From NCBI GenBank assembly GCA_937915755.1, contig CALGGR010000151.1, positions 1-14,881 of the forward strand: a stretch of DNA of 14,881 nt. The letters run 5' to 3'. This document shows, piece after piece, positions 6,383 to 13,540 of the stretch. This DNA is from an uncultured Fretibacterium sp. Lineage in GTDB: Bacteria; Synergistota; Synergistia; Synergistales; Aminobacteriaceae. The notes beneath the pieces were generated by a model, which was not told the origin of the DNA, searched no databases, and worked only from the letters and a program-made list of their open reading frames with translations. The translations under genes were made by a program, and so were the position numbers. Numbering within the stretch: position 1 is the stretch's first letter; every line of letters starts with the position of its first letter.

Positions 6383-8347
6383 TCATTTGATTTTCTTATA
6401 AGAGAAATAGACTGCCTCTTCAAACCGATTACTGCCCCTGCTGTTGGCTTTACGTATTGCAATGCCCATATAATTAGATTGGTATTTACAGGCATCAGAG
6501 ACAGAATAAGACCCAGAACCCACGTAGCCTTCTTGACCATATGCTACATGCAGCTTATCTCCGCAGTTGCCCTCATCAAATAGATTGTACACTCCCTCGC
6601 TTTCAATTATTACCCAGCCTTTTAAGGGAGTCTGTGCAGGTATTTCCACAAGGAACAGGCCATCTTCAATTTCCTCGATTATAATTCCTTCCTGTGTTTT
6701 TCTGGCAGGTTTGGTTTCCGTTTCCGGCAATTCCTGACGGCTTCCTGACCCTTTTTCTTCTGCACGAGGGTGTGAGTCTTCTGCCTCGCTGCTGGACGAC
6801 TTGATGTCCGTTTCTTCCGCAGTCTTTTTCTCGCCCGCAATGTGCTGTGAATTTTCTTCTTCACGGCTTGCCGACTTGATGTCCATTTTCTCGACAGTCT
6901 CTTTTATCTTCTTTATCTTCTCCTTGAGTGTTACGGAAATTGATTTCGTATCCTTGATGATGCTCAAAAGGTCATCGGTCTTTATCGTGTCGCGGTTATC
7001 AATGAATGCAAGCTCGATTGTGTCCTTCACGACCGCTTCAATGTCCGCACCGTTGAAACCTTCCGTGCCTTTTATCAGGGCGATGCTGTCAATTTCCCTG
7101 CTCCATTTGCGGCGTTTCTTGAGGTGAATCTCGATTATCTTCCTGCGTTCCTCAGCGTTCGGCAAATCGACAAAGAATATCTCATCAAAGCGTCCTTTCC
7201 TCAGAAACTCAGGAGGAAGCCACGAAATATCATTCGCGGTCGCAACAATGAAGACGCTGTTATCCTTCTCCTGCATCCACGTGAGGAACTGCCCGAAGAG
7301 CCTCGTCGTTACGTCAGAACCTCCGCTGCTTCCAACGCCGGAAAAAGCCTTCTCGATTTCATCTATCCATAAGACGCACGGACTTATGGCCTCAGAAACC
7401 GATAATGCCCTCCGCATGTTGTCCTCAGACTCGCCTACATATTTCCCGAGAAGACGGCCGACATCTAACCTGACTAACGGAATGTTGAACAGTCTCGCAG
7501 TGGCCTTAGCCGTCAGACTTTTTCCGTAGCCGGGCATTCCGACGATCATGATTCCCTTTGGAACGTCAACGCCGAACCTTATGGCCTTGTCCAAGTCCGC
7601 AAAAATCTTCGACTTCCTGATGAGCCATTCTTTGAGGTTCTCAAGCCCGCCGATGTCATCGATCGTTTCCTTGAAGTTCACGAGTTCAAGCATTCCCGAT
7701 TTCGTGATAAACTGCTTTTTCTCGTTGATGATGAGCTGCTTTTTCTCGGAAGTTATTGTGCCTCCGTTCTGATAGGCAAGGTTAAGGATCTGCCTTATCT
7801 GAAACTCATTGAGTCCCCTGAACGAAAGAGCTATATCGTTTATCACGTCCTGCTCAATCTTTATATCAAGGTCGGAGGCAAACTCCCTGATTATCCCGTC
7901 AATCTCATCATCAGAAGGAAGAGGAATATCGAAGACTGTGATATAGTTTTCGAGTTCAATGGGGATCGTAACTTTCGGCGAGACGATGAAAACCGTACCA
8001 TGATAGTTTTCACGGTACAGATTATCTTCCGCAATCCTTTTCAGGAGGGAAATGATTTCCGGGCGGTCAAGCTCCCTGTGAATATCCTTCAGGACGAAGA
8101 ATGTATGCTGGTCGTAACCGTCCTCGCGGTGATTCTTGAGGAAAACGTCAAGGCTGCATTCATCGAGTGGGCTTTTTGTCTGAAACTCAACCTCGCCGAG
8201 AGCATTGTTATATTCGATTATGTACGCATCTTGACCGATGTTCCTCAAGGCACTGTCAACGACATTAAAGTCGAAGTGGTTGATGTAGATGATGGAGTGA
8301 AGAGCATCAACGTATGACGAGAGCAAGTCCTCTGATTTCTTCTGCAT
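6383..8347 (-). CDS. Ycf46-like AAA+ ATPase with extra C-terminal domain
   Basis: This 654-residue protein has the layout of the Ycf46-type ATPases. A first AAA module (about 15-200) lacks a Walker A motif and carries HTFFVLKDIH and IVSPKVTIPIELENYITVFD. A second, intact module follows (about 225-475): Walker A GMPGYGKS at 270-277, Walker B VLWIDE at 325-330, sensor 1 IVATAND at 367-373, arginine fingers in RKGRFDE at 383-389 and sensor 2 FNGADIE at 431-437. Residues 473-545 are a charged linker with a 25-residue duplication. Residues 555-654 form an added beta-rich domain (IIIEEIEDGLFLVEIP, YGQEGYVGSGSYSVSD) that I do not recognise and that typical Ycf46 lacks. A GGAGGT site lies six bases before the ATG. 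The stop of the preceding gene is two bases upstream, so translation is probably coupled. ATPase activity is confident; the biological role is unknown. Confidence 0.9.
   Translation of the reverse strand: MQKKSEDLLSSYVDALHSIIYINHFDFNVVDSALRNIGQDAYIIEYNNALGEVEFQTKSPLDECSLDVFLKNHREDGYDQHTFFVLKDIHRELDRPEIISLLKRIAEDNLYRENYHGTVFIVSPKVTIPIELENYITVFDIPLPSDDEIDGIIREFASDLDIKIEQDVINDIALSFRGLNEFQIRQILNLAYQNGGTITSEKKQLIINEKKQFITKSGMLELVNFKETIDDIGGLENLKEWLIRKSKIFADLDKAIRFGVDVPKGIMIVGMPGYGKSLTAKATARLFNIPLVRLDVGRLLGKYVGESEDNMRRALSVSEAISPCVLWIDEIEKAFSGVGSSGGSDVTTRLFGQFLTWMQEKDNSVFIVATANDISWLPPEFLRKGRFDEIFFVDLPNAEERRKIIEIHLKKRRKWSREIDSIALIKGTEGFNGADIEAVVKDTIELAFIDNRDTIKTDDLLSIIKDTKSISVTLKEKIKKIKETVEKMDIKSASREEENSQHIAGEKKTAEETDIKSSSSEAEDSHPRAEEKGSGSRQELPETETKPARKTQEGIIIEEIEDGLFLVEIPAQTPLKGWVIIESEGVYNLFDEGNCGDKLHVAYGQEGYVGSGSYSVSDACKYQSNYMGIAIRKANSRGSNRFEEAVYFSYKKIK
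6798..6947 (-). repeat. 75-bp duplication in the ATPase linker
   Basis: The motif gacttgatgtcc occurs at 6798 and again at 6873, exactly 75 bases apart and in frame. It encodes two diverged 25-residue units starting MDIKSASREEENS and TDIKSSSSEAEDS. The period is the same as that of the repeat in the Mrr_N protein. Outside the core the copies are well diverged, so the right boundary is approximate. Confidence 0.6.
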
Positions 8348-8349
8348 GG

Positions 8350-9276
8350 TCAGACCTCCATGTAAAGCAGTTTATCTTCTCGGGATTGGCTTTGGTAGTC
8401 AATGCCTTCGAGAATGACAAACTTGCCGTTTATTTCATCAAAGGCCATACTCTTGCCGTTACAAGCTCTGATTAGCTTTTCACTCTCCATGTGTAGAATC
8501 ATACAGCGTTTATTCTTAGGTTCAATATCCTTGAACAACGGATTTTTACCCCCTGCAAGTGTATCCCCTGCAAATTCCTTCAGATTATCGCCCAATATTT
8601 TCTTCAGAGCGTCATAATCTCCGGCCAGCTTGCATATTCTGTCATATATGCCCTTAGTTGCCACTGTGATGGTGTAGCGTTCTGTGCGCCCGATACGCAT
8701 GGGGGCAGATTGCTCCGTCCCGTAAAGCCTCATCTTCGGCCGCATAAGCATAGCGAAAATTGCCATAGGAACCTTTTCCAGAAAGAGCCTCGCAACGTTA
8801 TCGAACTGCATATAGAACAGCTCATAATAGCCCTCCTCGATTTCCTGAAGTGTCGCCTTAATCAGAGGCATGTTGTCCTTGTTGTCGAGGATTTTGTCGA
8901 TTAGAGCTTCATATTCTTCGTGATAGTGCTTGACTATAAGCTCCTGATTGTTTCCGACTTCCTTGTACTTCCTGAGCCATGCCTGACGATTCTTCGTGTA
9001 CTTGAAGATGAAGGTATCCTTCTCAATGTCGGCCATGTCGGTAGTAATGCCGAAAATTTGGACGAGCGCGGTGATGATTTCGATTTCGTCTTTTGACGTG
9101 ATTGCGCTGACTTTTTTCAGTTCCTCCGAAAAGCCCCTGACATTTAGCCAGCGTTTCAACAATCAGTTCTGGAAGTAGGAAAGTACATCTTCGACCGAGA
9201 AGTTGTTTCTGAGGTCCTCAAGAGTCCTGATAGGCTTTCCGTCGCATATGAGATTGAATTTGATTGTCTTGGCCAT
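8350..9276 (-). CDS. Unrecognised conserved protein interrupted by an in-frame TGA at codon 38
   Basis: Read from the ATG at 9276, the protein starts MAKTIKFNLICDGKPIRTLE and runs to a TGA at 9165-9163. The same frame then continues with LLKRWLNVRGFSEELKKVSA for a further 270 codons to 8350. The residues on either side of the TGA form one continuous conserved-looking block: FSVEDVLSYFQN, stop, LLKRWLNVRGF. In relatives I recall, a Gly or Arg sits at this point, so a GGA or CGA codon may have become TGA. Restarting at the TTG codons just after the stop is possible but lacks a ribosome site. The 308-codon product is mostly alpha-helical and soluble, with no signal peptide or catalytic motif that I know. 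It starts four bases after the small secreted gene and ends two bases before the ATPase gene. It is probably a partner or sensor of that ATPase. It may be a pseudogene, a recoding case or a sequence error. Confidence 0.65.
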
Positions 9277-9280
9277 TTCT

Positions 9281-9466
9281 CTAACGTGTCATCTGCCAGT
9301 CATGGCCGCCGCCGAACGGATTCCTGTCGCACTTACCGGCTGGCGGGCAGTTGTCGGAATTAACGCCTCTTCCGCAGAAACGGCACCTCCAGAAATGTCC
9401 TGACGCGAATGCAGCTCCGCTCAGAACAGTCAACAACACGATTGCACAAAGTACTAGCTTGAGCAA
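9281..9466 (-). CDS. Small secreted cysteine-rich protein (CxxC, zinc-ribbon-like)
   Basis: This 61-residue protein begins with a signal peptide (MLKLVLCAIVLLTVLSGAAFA) followed by a short mature part containing RCRFCGRGVNSDNCPPAGKC and NPFGGGHDW. Two CxxC or CxnC pairs and the terminal His suggest metal binding or disulfides. I recall similar tiny proteins in Synergistota but know no function. The start is TTG at 9466, chosen because a strong GGAAGGTGA site lies six bases upstream. A longer frame from a TTG at 9505 would begin inside the -10 box and so cannot be the usual start. The stop at 9281 lies four bases before the next gene, which has no good ribosome site of its own and may be translationally coupled. 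The gene appears to be first in the operon with the ATPase. Confidence 0.75.
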   Translation of the reverse strand: MLKLVLCAIVLLTVLSGAAFASGHFWRCRFCGRGVNSDNCPPAGKCDRNPFGGGHDWQMTR

Positions 9467-9504
9467 TGCTTTCACCTTCCTGTTTGTTACTTTATGTTTA
9501 CTCA

Positions 9505-9534
9505 ATTATAGCAACTTCAGCACATCTCTGTACA
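9505..9534 (-). promoter_or_regulatory. Extended -10 promoter for the ATPase operon
   Basis: The minus strand reads TTGCTATAAT, an extended -10 with TATAAT at 9510-9505. A partial -35 match TGTACA (9534-9529) lies 18 bases upstream. Transcription would begin near 9498, about 32 bases before the TTG start at 9466. Confidence 0.65.
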
Positions 9535-9554
9535 GCGAATCAGCCCGCCATGCC

Positions 9555-10808
9555 TCAGCGGAAATCATAGAGCCTGTCATCTGTCCCGGGCACCTCAGAA
9601 TTGTACGCGACAATCACAATGTCAGGCTTCTCAGTCCGAATGAATGTCTCAACGCTCCCGGTAAAATGCCGGAGATCAATCTCGTCGGTGTACTCAATGC
9701 CGAGCGCAACAAACGGCACAACACAATTCGACAATGACGCGTGAATGAACAGCACTCGTTTCCCGTCATCATTCCTGAGGTTGTGTATCCTGCCTAACGG
9801 CTGGTCGGCGTATTTGTACGCGGCGTAAGGATTCTGCCTGTAATAGTCCTTAGGTTCAATGTGCCTCATTTCGTAGATCACCGACAAATCTCCGCTCACG
9901 TCAAGGCCAGCCGCCGGAACTTCCCAGTGTATGAGGTTGTCGAATTTCGGGTATATCAGCGCAATGTCATCGGGAGTCGTGCGTGATAAAGTAACTTTCT
10001 TCCCCCTCGAACCCAAGAACCATTCGGGATAAACGGTGTAATTGAAGTTTTCGGGATTGAGAATTTCCGGGTCAACGTTCCAGCCGTAATCGTCCCGGAA
10101 TATCTGCAATACATGCTTTGCCACCCATAGCCCCGTCTCAGGCTTCCAGTGATGGTCAGTCCTGAAGAATGACGCGTGATGATTCATTCCGTCCTCGTGA
10201 AGAATCTCACGGAAGTCGTAATACTTCACCCCGTAATCCTTGAGCATGGCCAAGAATCTGTCGGCGTTCGGGTTTATGTAGTCGAATACGCCGTTGATCC
10301 CCGCGTCCTCAGACTTGCACACGTTGAGCGGAAGGTTCATGTAAAGAAGCTCCGTGCCATTCTCCCGGCAGAACGCCTTGAAGTCCCGCATAGCTCCGGC
10401 ATCATGTGATACATCTTTGCTCATGACGAGCGCGATCAGTGAGCCGTCATCAGCCTTCACTACCGTGTTGTAGCCCCCGATTGGCGCGACATTCCAGTTG
10501 ATAAGCTCCTCGTACATTCTTTCAGCCTCAACTATCCTGTGATAGCCTTCGAGGTACTTTGACGTGTATTCTTCGAGGCTCTGCTTAACGTAATCGAACG
10601 TTGACAGCTCTTGAGGCGCAGGGGTAACGATGTGAGTGCTTCCGTCGCTGAAGGGGTAACGTTTCTCCCAGTCGACAGAAACAGGAAACTCAACCGCTGA
10701 CATCTCGCGGATATATTCTGTGCGCTGTACACGGCTGTAAATCACAAGGGACATAAGCGACATTATCACTGCCAGGAAAAATATTGCTGTGAATCTTTCA
10801 GGCTTCAT
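9555..10808 (-). CDS. AlgJ/AlgX-like DHHW-family protein, putative polysaccharide O-acetylation factor
   Basis: This 417-residue protein belongs to the DHHW/AlgX-like SGNH family, which works with an MBOAT partner to acetylate an exported polysaccharide. One N-terminal membrane anchor (ERFTAIFFLAVIMSLMSLVIY) holds it outside the membrane. The family motif FFRTDHHW is at 214-221. Near the C-terminus, where relatives usually have a DSF-type catalytic Ser block, it reads FIHASLSN (Ser358 kept, the preceding Asp replaced by Ala), then VVPFVALG and EIDLRHF as expected. The ATG at 10808 is preceded at good distance by GGGGTGAT. An ATG at 10814 abuts that site and one at 10859 overlaps the upstream gene. 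It starts 13 bases after the algI-like stop, which supports an operon. The substrate polymer is not indicated. Loss of the Asp may mean altered or absent catalysis. Confidence 0.82.
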   Translation of the reverse strand: MKPERFTAIFFLAVIMSLMSLVIYSRVQRTEYIREMSAVEFPVSVDWEKRYPFSDGSTHIVTPAPQELSTFDYVKQSLEEYTSKYLEGYHRIVEAERMYEELINWNVAPIGGYNTVVKADDGSLIALVMSKDVSHDAGAMRDFKAFCRENGTELLYMNLPLNVCKSEDAGINGVFDYINPNADRFLAMLKDYGVKYYDFREILHEDGMNHHASFFRTDHHWKPETGLWVAKHVLQIFRDDYGWNVDPEILNPENFNYTVYPEWFLGSRGKKVTLSRTTPDDIALIYPKFDNLIHWEVPAAGLDVSGDLSVIYEMRHIEPKDYYRQNPYAAYKYADQPLGRIHNLRNDDGKRVLFIHASLSNCVVPFVALGIEYTDEIDLRHFTGSVETFIRTEKPDIVIVAYNSEVPGTDDRLYDFR

Positions 10809-10821
10809 TTTCATCACCCCG

Positions 10822-12150
10822 CTAAAAGTTGAAGTATATGAATGGATTGTAGGTATCACTGACTGCGGCGAATACTGAGACTGTCAGAACAGCGCAGAGG
10901 AATAACGCTTCAGCTGTCTTGTGGGATTGAAGGAATTTCCCTGCAGCCGGGAAAGCTCCTAGACATGCTGCGAGGATCACGGACCATGAGCCTTTGAGGC
11001 AGAACATAAACCCGCCGTCCAAGAAAGCATTGCCGTTAAGCCCGAACATTGACGCGATATATCGTAGTCCGCCTGTTACAGTATTAGACCTGAATATTAC
11101 CCCCGCCAATATGACCGCCAGCATCGTAAGGACATGGCCGGCGTGTTTCCCTGTCTCACGTTCAGCCACAAGGAGAACGAAATATATCAATCCCCACAAG
11201 ATGAACGTCCAGTTTGCTCCGTGCCATATCCCGGTCATCAGCCAAATGGTCAACAGATTCAGCAGATTCCGCGAATGTGAGACACGACTTCCGCCCATTG
11301 GTATGTAGACGTAATCCCTGAACCATGTTGAAAGCGAGATGTGCCACCTGTGCCAGAAATCCGTGATGCTTGCGGCCATGTAGGGATAGTTGAAATTCTC
11401 CTCGAAGTGAAAGCCGAACATTAAGCCAAGTCCTATTGCCATGTCGCTGTACCCTGAGAAGTCAAAGTATATCTGAAGCGTGTAAGACAGTGCACCTAAC
11501 CATGACATCATAACGGAAGGGCTGACGACGTAATCGAAAACGTTATCCGCTATTTGAGCCAAGAAGTTTGCTAGTAGTACCTTTTTCCCCAAGCCGTAGA
11601 TGAAACGCCTCACTCCCTCCGAGAAAAGGTCAAAGCTCTCATTGCGCTCCGTGATTTCGGCCTCAATCTGGTTGTAACGGACAATAGGCCCTGCGATAAG
11701 CTGCGGGAAGAACGAGATGTAAAGCGCGGTATAAAGCGGATTACGCTGAGGCTTCGCTCTTCCGTAATAGACATCGAAGACGTAGCTCATCATCTGGAAC
11801 GTGAAGAATGATATTCCGATCGGGAGGGCAATGTTGACACGTTCAAGCCCAAGATTCTCCGTGATGAAGCCGGCATACTTGAACACTCCGAGAATAACGA
11901 CATCAAGACTCACAGCCGATGTAAGCCATAATTTTGGGTGAGATGATTTTGACATTGCCAGTGATATTAGCCAGTTCACGAAGATAGAAGCGAGCATTAT
12001 GAAGATGAAAACGGGTTCTCCCCACGCATAGAACATAAGGCTTGCTGCGAGGAGAATGTAGTTGCGCGCTGCCCGGTGCTTAATGGCGTAATAGATTATA
12101 AGCAGAGCGGGCAGAAATACGAACATGAATACGCCTGATGAGAATACCAT
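10822..12150 (-). CDS. AlgI/PatA-like MBOAT membrane O-acyltransferase
   Basis: This 442-residue polytopic membrane protein fits the AlgI/PatA/DltB branch of the MBOAT family, which passes acyl groups across the inner membrane to an exported polymer. It starts with the typical MVFSSGVFMFVFLPALL and carries FYAWGEP, ALPIGISFFTFQMMSYVFD, FFPQLIAGPI, LQIYFDFSGYSDMAIGLG, DFWHRWHISLSTWFRDYVYI and the catalytic TGIWHGANWTFILWG with His310. About eleven hydrophobic segments are visible. The ATG at 12150 lies seven bases after the stop of the metallo-hydrolase gene, with only a weak GAAGCGG-type site. The DHHW protein gene follows directly, the standard pairing for polysaccharide O-acetylation. No alginate genes are present, so the product is probably another exopolysaccharide or a wall polymer, and the symbol algI is avoided. 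Confidence 0.92.
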   Translation of the reverse strand: MVFSSGVFMFVFLPALLIIYYAIKHRAARNYILLAASLMFYAWGEPVFIFIMLASIFVNWLISLAMSKSSHPKLWLTSAVSLDVVILGVFKYAGFITENLGLERVNIALPIGISFFTFQMMSYVFDVYYGRAKPQRNPLYTALYISFFPQLIAGPIVRYNQIEAEITERNESFDLFSEGVRRFIYGLGKKVLLANFLAQIADNVFDYVVSPSVMMSWLGALSYTLQIYFDFSGYSDMAIGLGLMFGFHFEENFNYPYMAASITDFWHRWHISLSTWFRDYVYIPMGGSRVSHSRNLLNLLTIWLMTGIWHGANWTFILWGLIYFVLLVAERETGKHAGHVLTMLAVILAGVIFRSNTVTGGLRYIASMFGLNGNAFLDGGFMFCLKGSWSVILAACLGAFPAAGKFLQSHKTAEALFLCAVLTVSVFAAVSDTYNPFIYFNF

Positions 12151-12157
12151 GATGATA

Positions 12158-12952
12158 TTACCGCTTCACGTAGCCTTCCCCAGATTTCATGACTCTGATT
12201 ATTCCGGGAGGTGTGATGTGCATTCCAGCAATCGGAATGTCCCTCCACGCTGCATAATCAAGAATGAATTTCCTCGACTGCACAGCCTTCACTGGGTCAG
12301 TGTCATATCTCACGGCAATTTCGGGGTGAGGGAGCTGGATTTCCGGGAAGTGCATTATGTCGCCCGCAACAATCAGCTTCTCACCGTCAGCCTCAACGAG
12401 ATATGACGCATGGCCTGGCGTGTGTCCTGTCGTTTCGATTGCCTTGACTCCCGGAACAACCTCATCACCGAACGCGAACTGCCTCACCGTGTAGAGCTTC
12501 AGAGCGGAAATCACGGACTCGTTCTTTATCTCGTTGACCCAGTAATCATACTCAGGCTTCGACACGTAGACCACAGCATTCGGGAATGACGCTTTCCCGA
12601 CTGAGTCGACAATTCCGCCGAAGTGATCGGGGTGAAAGTGAGTGATTAGGATTGCGCTGACACTTTCGGGGGCGATGCCTTTCTCATCGAGCTTTGAGAG
12701 TACAGACTCGTCGCGTAATCCTGCGTCAAAGAGTATCCCGCTCTCTCCGACTTTGACGAAGAACGCGAGAATCTGGCTCGGCATTTTTCCGGAAGGGTAG
12801 TATTCCGACGTGAGGGACTCCGGCACGTTCAAGAGAAGTGTCGTGTCGCTGTGTCCCTGAACGTCAACGAGCGGCAAGACCTCAATCCCTCCTGCATACG
12901 AACACGAGGCCATCAAAACGGTAACGATTAGCGCGATTATTACTTTCGGCAT
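12158..12952 (-). CDS. Exported metallo-beta-lactamase-fold hydrolase
   Basis: This 264-residue protein has the zinc-binding motifs of the metallo-beta-lactamase superfamily in order: HFHPDH at 105-110, the GHTPGH His181, AGDIMH with Asp198, and His245 in AGMHIT. The order resembles lactonase-like (AHL lactonase or MBL-fold quinolone-hydrolase-like) members more than true beta-lactamases. An N-terminal hydrophobic segment (VIIALIVTVLMASCSYAGG) exports it. LMASC could be a weak lipobox, or cleavage may follow SYA. The ATG at 12952 is chosen because AAGGAG lies nine bases upstream. A start at 12970 would precede that site. It is the first gene of the envelope cluster, seven bases before the MBOAT gene, and divergent from the broken hydrolase. 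The substrate is unknown; a lactone, ester or sulfatide-like compound are all possible. Confidence 0.85.
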   Translation of the reverse strand: MPKVIIALIVTVLMASCSYAGGIEVLPLVDVQGHSDTTLLLNVPESLTSEYYPSGKMPSQILAFFVKVGESGILFDAGLRDESVLSKLDEKGIAPESVSAILITHFHPDHFGGIVDSVGKASFPNAVVYVSKPEYDYWVNEIKNESVISALKLYTVRQFAFGDEVVPGVKAIETTGHTPGHASYLVEADGEKLIVAGDIMHFPEIQLPHPEIAVRYDTDPVKAVQSRKFILDYAAWRDIPIAGMHITPPGIIRVMKSGEGYVKR

Positions 12953-12968
12953 TTTTATCTTCTCCTTC

Positions 12969-12983
12969 ATGAAAATTTTTCAT
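12969..12983. promoter_or_regulatory. Near-perfect palindrome in the divergent intergenic region
   Basis: The sequence ATGAAAATTTTTCAT has two 7-base arms around one central base. It lies between the metallo-hydrolase start and a TATAAT (12990-12995, plus strand) facing the broken hydrolase. It could be an operator for either gene. AT-rich palindromes are common by chance, so this is weak. Confidence 0.3.
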
Positions 12984-13026
12984 ATGAAATATAATAACGC
13001 AAAATCTCTAAAGAGGTACAGGAATT

Positions 13027-13540
13027 ATGAGGAAACTCACAGCAAGATTCTTAGCGTCAATTCTTCTCGTCGTTCTCATATCGTCGGCTTCGTTTGCGGT
13101 GCCTCAGGTCAACAGCGAGACATTCCCTCTCGAACGGAACGGCTAAAGTCTCAACCTCGAACGCTTCAGCACAGTGTCGGGAGACTACGAGCCTCTGTTG
13201 CTTGTTCATGGCCTGACGTACTCATCGCATGAGTTTAACGTTGACTACAAGGACTACAGCCTAGCAAAGTATTTTGCAAGAAGGAATTATGATGTCTGGC
13301 TTCTCGACATTGCAGGCTACGGGCAGTCGCAGGAAGTTGAGGACGGATTCATGCCAAACTCGGACTACGCTGCTGAGGACATTGCGGCGGCGGCGAAGTT
13401 CATTCTCGGGAAGAGCAAGGCGGAGTCGCTTGACGTTCTCGGCTGGAGCTAAGGGACTTGCTTGTCTCGCCGGAGAAACGCTTAATCTCTACGGAGAAGC
13501 TCACGATGCCCGTTCTGATTATCGCGGGGGGCTGCTCACG
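13027..13540 (+). pseudogene. Broken exported alpha/beta hydrolase
   Basis: The gene opens with a sound start (AAGAGG ten bases before the ATG) and a signal peptide, MRKLTARFLASILLVVLISS followed by ASFA. An in-frame TAA at 13144 then interrupts LERNG and SLNLERFSTVSGDYEPL. The frame continues through the oxyanion region LLLVHGLTYSSHEF and the strand VWLLDIAGYGQS to the nucleophile elbow LGWS. There a second TAA (13450) replaces what should be a residue before Gly-Thr. After a frame change, LVSPEKRLISTEKLTMPVLI and IAGG appear, which in relatives lie much later, so most of the cap region has been deleted. The acid and His of the triad are missing. The 3' end runs into the convergent Sel1-type gene. 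Three separate lesions make this a secure pseudogene. The original was probably a secreted esterase or lipase-like hydrolase. Confidence 0.88.

Noticed and set aside
6801..8317. Several plus-strand frames opposite the ATPase gene
   Set aside because: They are low-complexity shadows of a strongly conserved gene and lack ribosome sites.
9163..9165. TGA read as glycine under an alternative genetic code
   Set aside because: The ATPase gene, its partner gene and the DHHW gene all end with TGA at sensible places, so TGA acts as stop here in general.
9467..9505. Start of the small secreted protein at TTG 9505
   Set aside because: That codon overlaps the -10 box, and a strong ribosome site points to TTG 9466.
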